Assembly (NCBI GenBank): GCA_027943245.1
Contig: JANDJZ010000061.1
Location: 87,949 to 151,948 of the forward strand
Source of the DNA: Acanthamoeba sp. SK_2022b
Lineage: Eukaryota; Discosea; Longamoebia; Acanthamoebidae
Direction: 5' to 3'
Length of the DNA stretch: 64,000 bases
A program made the position numbers and the translations under genes. How positions within the stretch are numbered: position 1 is the first letter of the stretch; each line of letters starts with the position of its first letter. Below, piece after piece: positions 58,894 through 64,000 of this stretch. Under the pieces are notes generated by a model. It saw only the letters and a program-made list of their open reading frames with translations. It did no database searches and was not told the DNA's origin.

Positions 58894-59988
58894 CGTACTT
58901 GATATTGGGCGCCCAGAAGTCGAGTCCGCCCACGCCCTCGTTGTTGAGAGCCCGGGCTTCGTTGGAAATGGCCCTCGCCATCCGGTGGATCTGCGCACGT
59001 CCACACAGAACTCGCACGGCGATGTGAGCGTGGCCTCACAAGATTGGGGAAAACGGGATGTGATGCACCAGCTTCATGTTGAAAGCAGCGCCGAGAGCAC
59101 ACGGAGCGGGGAAGGAGGTGGGGCAGTTTGTGCCGCATGGGGTCAACACGCCGTGCAGGCATTCGGTCCACTGGCCAGGCCACACATGTATGCACGCGCA
59201 CATGGCGTCTCTGATCAGCAGAAGGTAGTAGAGGTGGTGGGAGAGGGTGGTGCTCGTTACCCAATTGTACGCGGGTATGCCGAGCGATGCGATGGCGGGC
59301 GCCTGGTGACCCATCTGTCCATACAGCTGGTCCGCACTCTGGAAAGCCAAGACTAAGCCACCACACGCGCCAATACCGCGAGAGACAGCAAGGAGGGGGA
59401 GTAGTACGTACGAGTCTGGAGACCAGGTCGTCCGTGCGTTGGCCTGCCGGGAGGCTGGTGTTACAGAAAGGGAAGTTCTTGAGCGGCGCATCCTGCGTTG
59501 GGCGGGCGCACGCGCACGCTTGAGTCAAAAGTCTAACGACAGCCAGAAACAAAACGTGCAAAAAAGTAAAAGGTAAAAATATATTTTTATTGGGCCACCT
59601 AACTTGTTAATTAATGATATTACACGACACGCAAGCCTGTCGCCTGGTACCAGGCTCGAGCAAGAAAAAGAAGATGTGTGGGGCAGTGTACCTCGCAGCT
59701 GGGTATGCCTTGGTCGTGGGGAAGAAGGGGCCTCCTGGTGTCGCCTGTGGTGAGAGAATAAGGTCAATAGAGGGTACTGTGGATCAACGCGCACAACGAT
59801 TAGATCGCAGCAAAAGAAAGATCAAAGAAGTCTTGGAGGAGAACAAGGGTGGTACTTGGCAGTGTGGTCCTCTCCTCGTATGCTGAGGACTGGTGAGGGG
59901 GTGAGGAACGTTGGGTGTGCGCTGAGCACAACAGCGCGCCGAGTATCATCGCCAGCAAGAACAAAGCTCCCAGCTTCTGGAGCACCAT
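55131..59988 (-). CDS. Secreted glycoside hydrolase family 3 (beta-xylosidase/beta-glucosidase type)
   Basis: A gene of ~4.9 kb with a signal peptide at ATG 59988 (MVLQKLGALFLLAMILGALL). The mature part opens with PLKNFPFCNTSLPAGQRTDD, as in plant/fungal BXL enzymes. GH3 blocks follow: YGQMGHQAPAIASLGIPAYN, LDFWAPNI, RDPRWG, VPGEDPYLTAQYV, VVGTCKHFAAYSLE, SIMCSYNSVNGIPSC, and GYVVSDCDAVDTIYNNQ with the catalytic Asp nucleophile (near 58000). The C-terminal domain shows ESMVLLQNRKGILPLS and AVIGPNANATETML, and an Fn3-like end (VTNVGPIAGDEVVMAFL ... VVGPSFTFPAY). Probably degrades plant or bacterial polysaccharide in phagosomes or outside the cell. Introns contain several very long microsatellites. 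Confidence 0.88.
55441..55519. repeat. (CACAA)n pentanucleotide repeat in GH3 intron
   Basis: About 16 CACAA units near the 3' end of the GH3 gene, in an intron. Confidence 0.95.
56463..56600. repeat. (GTGTCG)n hexanucleotide repeat in GH3 intron
   Basis: About 15 perfect GTGTCG units, then degenerate GTGTCCGTGTTT units. The perfect part has a CpG in every unit, unlike the CpG-poor subtelomere. Confidence 0.95.
57605..57740. repeat. (CT)n(GT)n(GC)n compound microsatellite in GH3 intron
   Basis: CT run, then about 27 GT units, an alternating GC run and further GT units. Confidence 0.93.
58612..58675. repeat. (CA)n microsatellite in GH3 intron
   Basis: About 30 CA units next to the VPGEDPYLTAQ exon. 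Confidence 0.95.
58837..58891. repeat. (GT)n microsatellite in GH3 intron
   Basis: About 27 GT units next to the LDFWAPNI exon. Confidence 0.95.
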
Positions 59989-61439
59989 CTTCGTTGTTGT
60001 TGTTGTCACGATGGTCTTGGTTGTGGTGTTGGAAGTTGAAGTGGGTGCGTGTCTCTGTTTGTGTTAGTGGGAGTGGGCCCACTCAGCTTCACCGGATAAA
60101 TCCAGGCGCAAGAAAGCAGCCTGAAACAGCATGCTGCTCAGGATGTCGCACACCAAGCCAGTGGTCTGGTCGGCGTAGTCCACCAGCTTCCTGACACATG
60201 GCTACAAGATCAAGATTGGTCTGATTTCACCACCTCAACAGCACACATGTGGCTGCACTGCCCACTTGGCTGCACTGCCCACTGAAACTATGGCAGCATA
60301 TCATTAGTGCTGTTGTATCATTCTCCTCAAGATTCTCCCATTGCCAACTACTGAGATCTGATTCCTGCACAATACAGGTACTGTACAATCCACCTCTAAT
60401 GGCCTGTGCATTGCCTCTCTGCCCATGACAAGATTGTCCCACTCAAGTCTAAGCCAAGTACCATGGTGCAGATTGACTTGTTGTTCAGCTGCCACATGCC
60501 ATCCACCAGGTTGATGGACATGTAGTCAACCTTGACCAACAGCTCCTCAGGCCTGATACCATGCACTCAAGTGGCACCACATGGAGTCTTCAATTCAAAG
60601 GGGAGAGGAACACTGCAGGTAGTGGAACTTTCTAGCTTTGCTGCACACATTTCACTCAGCATTTCAGGTCTTTTTTAAGTCCAGCCCACACCTCAACAAG
60701 TTCTATTGGCCTGGCCTGGATCCATTAAGGCAGTGTATCAGGAATGACAAGTTTGCTCATTGTTTGGCCCTTTCTTGTTGACATCCCTGTGAGTAAACTC
60801 ATCATAAATTGGTTTGAGTTTTGGCCTCTTTTTAGCCTCTTTTTGGACTCTTTTCTTGGCCTCTTTTTAGCCTCTTTTTGTACTCTTTTCAGCCTCTTTT
60901 TGGCCTCTTTTCTTTTTTGGCCTCTGTTTTCTATGTGTGATGTGGCATTATTGCCAATGCAGTGATTCATTCTCCATTCAAGCAGAGTAAACCCACCACC
61001 TCCATGAATGCCTTGAAAATGGTACATGATCACCTGCCAATTCAGATCCAAATTCAAAATCTTTTTTTAATATTTTGATTTATCAATTTTAGGCTCAACT
61101 TCATCACTGCCACTATAGGTGGGCAGCTGAACAATGGCAACCATCATTTGACTGCCATCTGAGTCATCATCACCACCATTTGCCCACCTGCTGGAGCCAT
61201 CATCATTGCCACCATTCGCCAGCCTGCCCAAGCCCACACCACACCATCAAGCTTCATTGCTACCCAGCTTGGAGCCAACCATGTGCAAATGGAGGTGGAG
61301 GTGTGGGTGCAGCTGTTTCAAGGCAGTAAATGCTCTCACAAGCTGTAGAGGAAACATTACCTGTGTTGATGTTTGCCAATCAGGCCTTGTCTGCACTCAG
61401 GTGGTTGGTCACAGCACCAAAGTGCAAGTGCCAGCATGT

Positions 61440-62250
61440 ATGTGATCATTAACACCAGCACCAGGAAGGTCCTCCACCAGATCATCCTCAAGAATGGCCT
61501 GTCATCAACTAAGGAATGGCAAGGTCAGCACAATCAGCAAGCTTAATGTGGAACTTCAAAGTCTGTGTCTGCAATCAAGATAGCTCAGTCCTTCACCAGC
61601 TACACACCAACCCATGGACAAAAGGGTGTGTCAAAGTCATCCATGATCCTGGCCACACCAAGAAGAACTTCAAGGATCTGAAGAAGGCCTTTGGCTCAAG
61701 TCAGCAGTATCACCAATTCACTGAGCATATCACACACTGGTTCATGTGATGCATCAATTGAACATTTGCCAGCCAGGAGGAACAGCAGGCTGTACTGCTC
61801 ACCAACTTCAAACATTGAATGGAACATGCATGTGCACACTACTTCACACCATTCTGCAGCTGAGGCTGTCCCTGCTACACACTCCACCTACCTGATGAAG
61901 TACTGCTGCCCATGCAGTATCTTGCTGAGCCTCTCAACCTCTTCCACTTCACCTCTACATCAAGTGTTCTGGCACATATTCTGCAATTGGCAGTTTGCCA
62001 AGGAACACATCTTCATATGAGCAAAGAAGAAGTACCTTCATTAGACATGCCCTGAGGATGAGCATGTGGTCACCACCATCCTCCAGTGCATTGACCTCCT
62101 GCTCAGCCATGCCCATGAATTCATGCATGAATACCACATGTGCATCAATGAGGCAATAACAGCTGGCGCACAAAAGATGTACCTAAGTCAATCTTCTTTG
62201 GCACAACCTACACTGCCCACCCATGGCTCTCAGGGTTTAGGGTTAGGCTG
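61440..62250 (+). pseudogene. Decayed DDE-type transposase relic
   Basis: In one frame, 61516 onward reads NQDSSVLHQLHTNPWTKGC, VKVIHDPGHTKKNFKDLKKA, FGSSQQYHQFTEHITHWFM then stops. The DQDSSV / DPGHxKKN / FG..Y arrangement recalls a group of eukaryotic cut-and-paste transposases I know from protists and algae; exact superfamily not assigned. In-frame TGA codons and frame changes follow (CIN, KH-stop-MEHACAHYF, later HEYHMCINEAITAGAQKMY in another frame). Several stops would be repaired by a single C-to-T or G-to-A reversal. No terminal repeats were located. Confidence 0.55.
62232..62247 (+). repeat. Interstitial telomere-like motif
   Basis: AGGGTTTAGGGTTAGG, same orientation as the terminal array. 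Including the preceding C, it matches the 17 bases at the junction where the real telomere starts (63749-63765). It lies at the end of the transposase-like relic, so it could be chance coding sequence. Confidence 0.6.
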
Positions 62251-62259
62251 ATTAAGCCA

Positions 62260-63750
62260 CTTTGTTTGATTTTGATAGTTGTGAATGTGACTAGATCTTA
62301 CCTGGCAGTTGCATGTTGAAAAGCATATTTTTCCAGATTTTTCTCTATATCCGCAAGGCCACCAAGTGATAATTGTTCTAAAGCCCTAATAAGACTTGAG
62401 AGATAGAAGGAAAAAAAAGAGAGTTGGAGGTCTGTATGTTTATTATCATTATCTCTGACCCATGAGGATTAGCTCAAGGTTGGGCTTGAGGAATTCCTCC
62501 ACACATTCCAGGGCATTCCCCATCTGGTCAAAGTCCTCCCACAGGTTGGGTTTAAGATAGTTGAGGGGGTGTGGGTGTGGGTGTACATGTATTGATATAC
62601 TGCTGTATATATATATATTACAGATAGACAGACCCCAAAGAGGCAAGGCAAGACTGAGGGGCTCTCTCTCTCTCTATCTTGCTCTTGCTCTTGCTCTTGC
62701 TCTTGTTCTTTTTAGATAGATAGAGAGAGAGAGAGAGCAAGAGACAACAGAGAGCATATATAAAAATAAAATAGTAAGGTTGGGAAAAAAGCAGGAAAGG
62801 AGCAGGAGTTTTGATTTTTGGTCCATTTTTTTTTTCCAGGTCATTTTCGATCTGCTGAGCTGCGACCAAGTCTAAGAAGAACAGCATGGGGAGAAAGATT
62901 ACATTGGACTACACCATGGACCCCCCTGCCTCTTTACCTGAAGAGATCAGGTGGAGGCAGAAAAAGGCCACCCTGGTCTACCCTCTACTGTGGAAAGTCT
63001 ATGTGACTCTGTGACCAGATGGCAAAGAAGATTGGTATTACCTACTCAGCAATAGAGTAGTACATTCTTGGAAGGAAGCCCAAGAACACAATAACAGTAC
63101 GCTCTCTCTCTCTCCCCTTCATATCACAATCTTTTTTGGTGTTTTCTGTGTGGCTGCAGCTGATCGTATTTATTGCCCCAAAAAGATACAAGTTCAAAAC
63201 GAGCAAGCGGGCAAGTACCACAAGACTCGCCTCATCAAGGGCTACAGTTTGACACCAATAAAGTTGATGTTTACTTTTTTCGCGAATTTTGTTTCTTTTT
63301 TTAAAAAATCTATAAAATCGAATTACAAGGTCCGCTTTGTGTGCAGAGACTTGACCCTTCGACTCCTTTCCTCTCCTATTTTTATTTATATTTTTTTCGA
63401 AAGAATGAAAAAAGTGTGTGGAGCTTACATCATCACCTCTTCTCTTTATCTTCAATTCAACAACAGGGCATCACCAGACAAAAGCCAAGTTTGCTACATC
63501 AAGACCACATGGTGCTGTGGAAAGCACTCCAGCAGAAGCCCCTGTTCCAGCAGCAGCAGCAGCAGAGAGCAGTGAGCCAGTTGTTCTGGTACCAGCAACT
63601 CCCAAGCAACTCAGCTGGTGGCAGCCTGGCAGAGAAAGCAACCCAGATGGATGATGACCATCAAGATAAGGAAGAAGAAGAGGAGGAGAAAGAGCAAGAA
63701 GAGGATGACAAAGAGGATGACCTCTACCTAACACCTCTACCAACAAACAG
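62260..63750. other. Subtelomeric DNA without recognisable genes
   Basis: AT-rich, low-complexity DNA. Includes CTCTTG repeats facing GAGAGA repeats at 62660-62745, which could fold back. Short open frames (for example MGRKITLDYTMDPPASLPEE at 62886 and a Glu/Asp-rich one ending near 63757) match nothing I know. CpG rises again slightly in 63100-63420. Confidence 0.5.
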
Positions 63751-63753
63751 GGT

Positions 63754-63788
<35 letters not shown>

Positions 63789-63856
63789 GGTTAGGGTTAG
63801 GGTTAGGGTTAGGGTTAGGGTTAGGGTTAGGGTTAGGGTTAGGGTTAGGGTTAGGG

Positions 63857-63897
<41 letters not shown>

Positions 63898-64000
63898 GGT
63901 TAGGGTTAGGGTTAGGGTTAGGGGTTAGGGTTAGGGTTAGGGTTAGGGTTAGGGTTAGGGTTAGGGTTAGGTTAGGGTTAGGGTTAGGGTTAGGGTTAGG
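63751..64000 (+). repeat. Telomeric (TTAGGG)n array, chromosome end
   Basis: About 40 TTAGGG units with scattered variants: TTTAGGG near the inner edge and around 63875, an extra G (AGGGGTTAGGG) near 63922, and a short TTAGG unit near 63970. The G-rich strand runs 5'-3' toward the right edge, as at a right-hand chromosome end. The array continues to the last base. Confidence 0.97.

Larger units (their letters stand above)
60177..62847. other. CpG-depleted subtelomeric block
   Basis: Reading every line I find only three CG dinucleotides here (near 61217, 62166 and 62352), while the gene-bearing DNA to the left is rich in CpG. TG and CA are common. No intact gene; it holds Lys-rich pseudo-coding tracts (60790-60910, repeated GGCCTCTTTTT units) and a decayed transposase. 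This pattern is expected from long-term cytosine methylation and deamination. Confidence 0.8.

Noticed and set aside
60725..61057. Minus-strand frame with a Lys-rich centre as a real gene
   Set aside because: Its middle is made of repeated GGCCTCTTTTT units read backwards, it lacks recognisable domains and lies in CpG-depleted decayed DNA.
61516..62040. Reassigned TGA codons as an explanation for stops in the transposase
   Set aside because: Genes elsewhere in the window use TGA as a normal terminator; decay is simpler.
1..64000. tRNA, rRNA or snRNA genes
   Set aside because: I looked for cloverleaf-type and conserved rRNA sequence by eye and saw none I could support; a covariance-model scan would be decisive.

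Overview
The window is the right-hand end of a eukaryotic chromosome or contig. It closes in about 250 bp of TTAGGG repeats whose G-rich strand runs toward base 64000. Genes are GC-rich, tightly packed (several gaps under 150 bp) and cut by many short introns, mostly GT-AG with a few GC-AG, of roughly 50-120 bp. Long (CA/GT)n, (CAA)n, (ACC)n and poly-G tracts lie almost only in introns. With F-box/RasGEF, RhoGEF and IQGAP-type RasGAP genes, this fits a free-living amoebozoan, most likely Acanthamoeba. That assignment is inference; no ribosomal marker is present.

Layout. 0-6.5 kb (minus strand): start of a PLP aminotransferase, a RUSF1/DUF647 gene, an unrecognised small gene, and a tandem pair of secreted, N-glycosylated, single-pass membrane proteins. 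6.6-22.6 kb: a signalling block with an F-box/RasGEF protein (+), a dual-specificity phosphatase, a DH-PH RhoGEF and an IQGAP-like RasGAP (all minus). 22.6-24 kb: long intergenic region holding a CpG-free patch with a 159-bp inverted-repeat element. 24-32.6 kb (+): one 2315-residue CLU/TPR protein with a huge low-complexity tail. 33-39 kb (+): a small unknown, a Rab-like GTPase without a prenylation motif, lipoyl synthase and a divergent protein kinase. 39-60 kb: an F-box/GTPase fusion, a secreted beta-lactamase-like protein, a chromatin factor joining an RFTS-like domain, zf-4CXXC_R1, DDT/WHIM and PHD fingers, octanoyltransferase LIPT2, a cytochrome P450, a 101-residue mini major vault protein, a LIM protein and a secreted GH3 glycosidase. 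60.2-63.75 kb: AT-richer, almost CpG-free subtelomere with a decayed DDE transposase. 63.75-64 kb: telomere repeats.

How parts may work together. Ras/Rho regulators cluster in 6.6-22.6 kb (activator, inactivator, phosphatase). Two successive steps of mitochondrial protein lipoylation (LIPT2, LIAS) lie 12 kb apart. The chromatin factor carries domains that elsewhere read hemimethylated DNA or ubiquitylated H3, while the transposon-derived and subtelomeric DNA in the same window has lost nearly all CpG, as expected if it is cytosine-methylated. I regard this pairing as the most interesting signal.

Exon boundaries were worked out by eye from reading frame, GT/GC-AG signals and remembered family conservation. 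Models with stated protein lengths sum to whole codons; the rest are approximate. No database search was possible.
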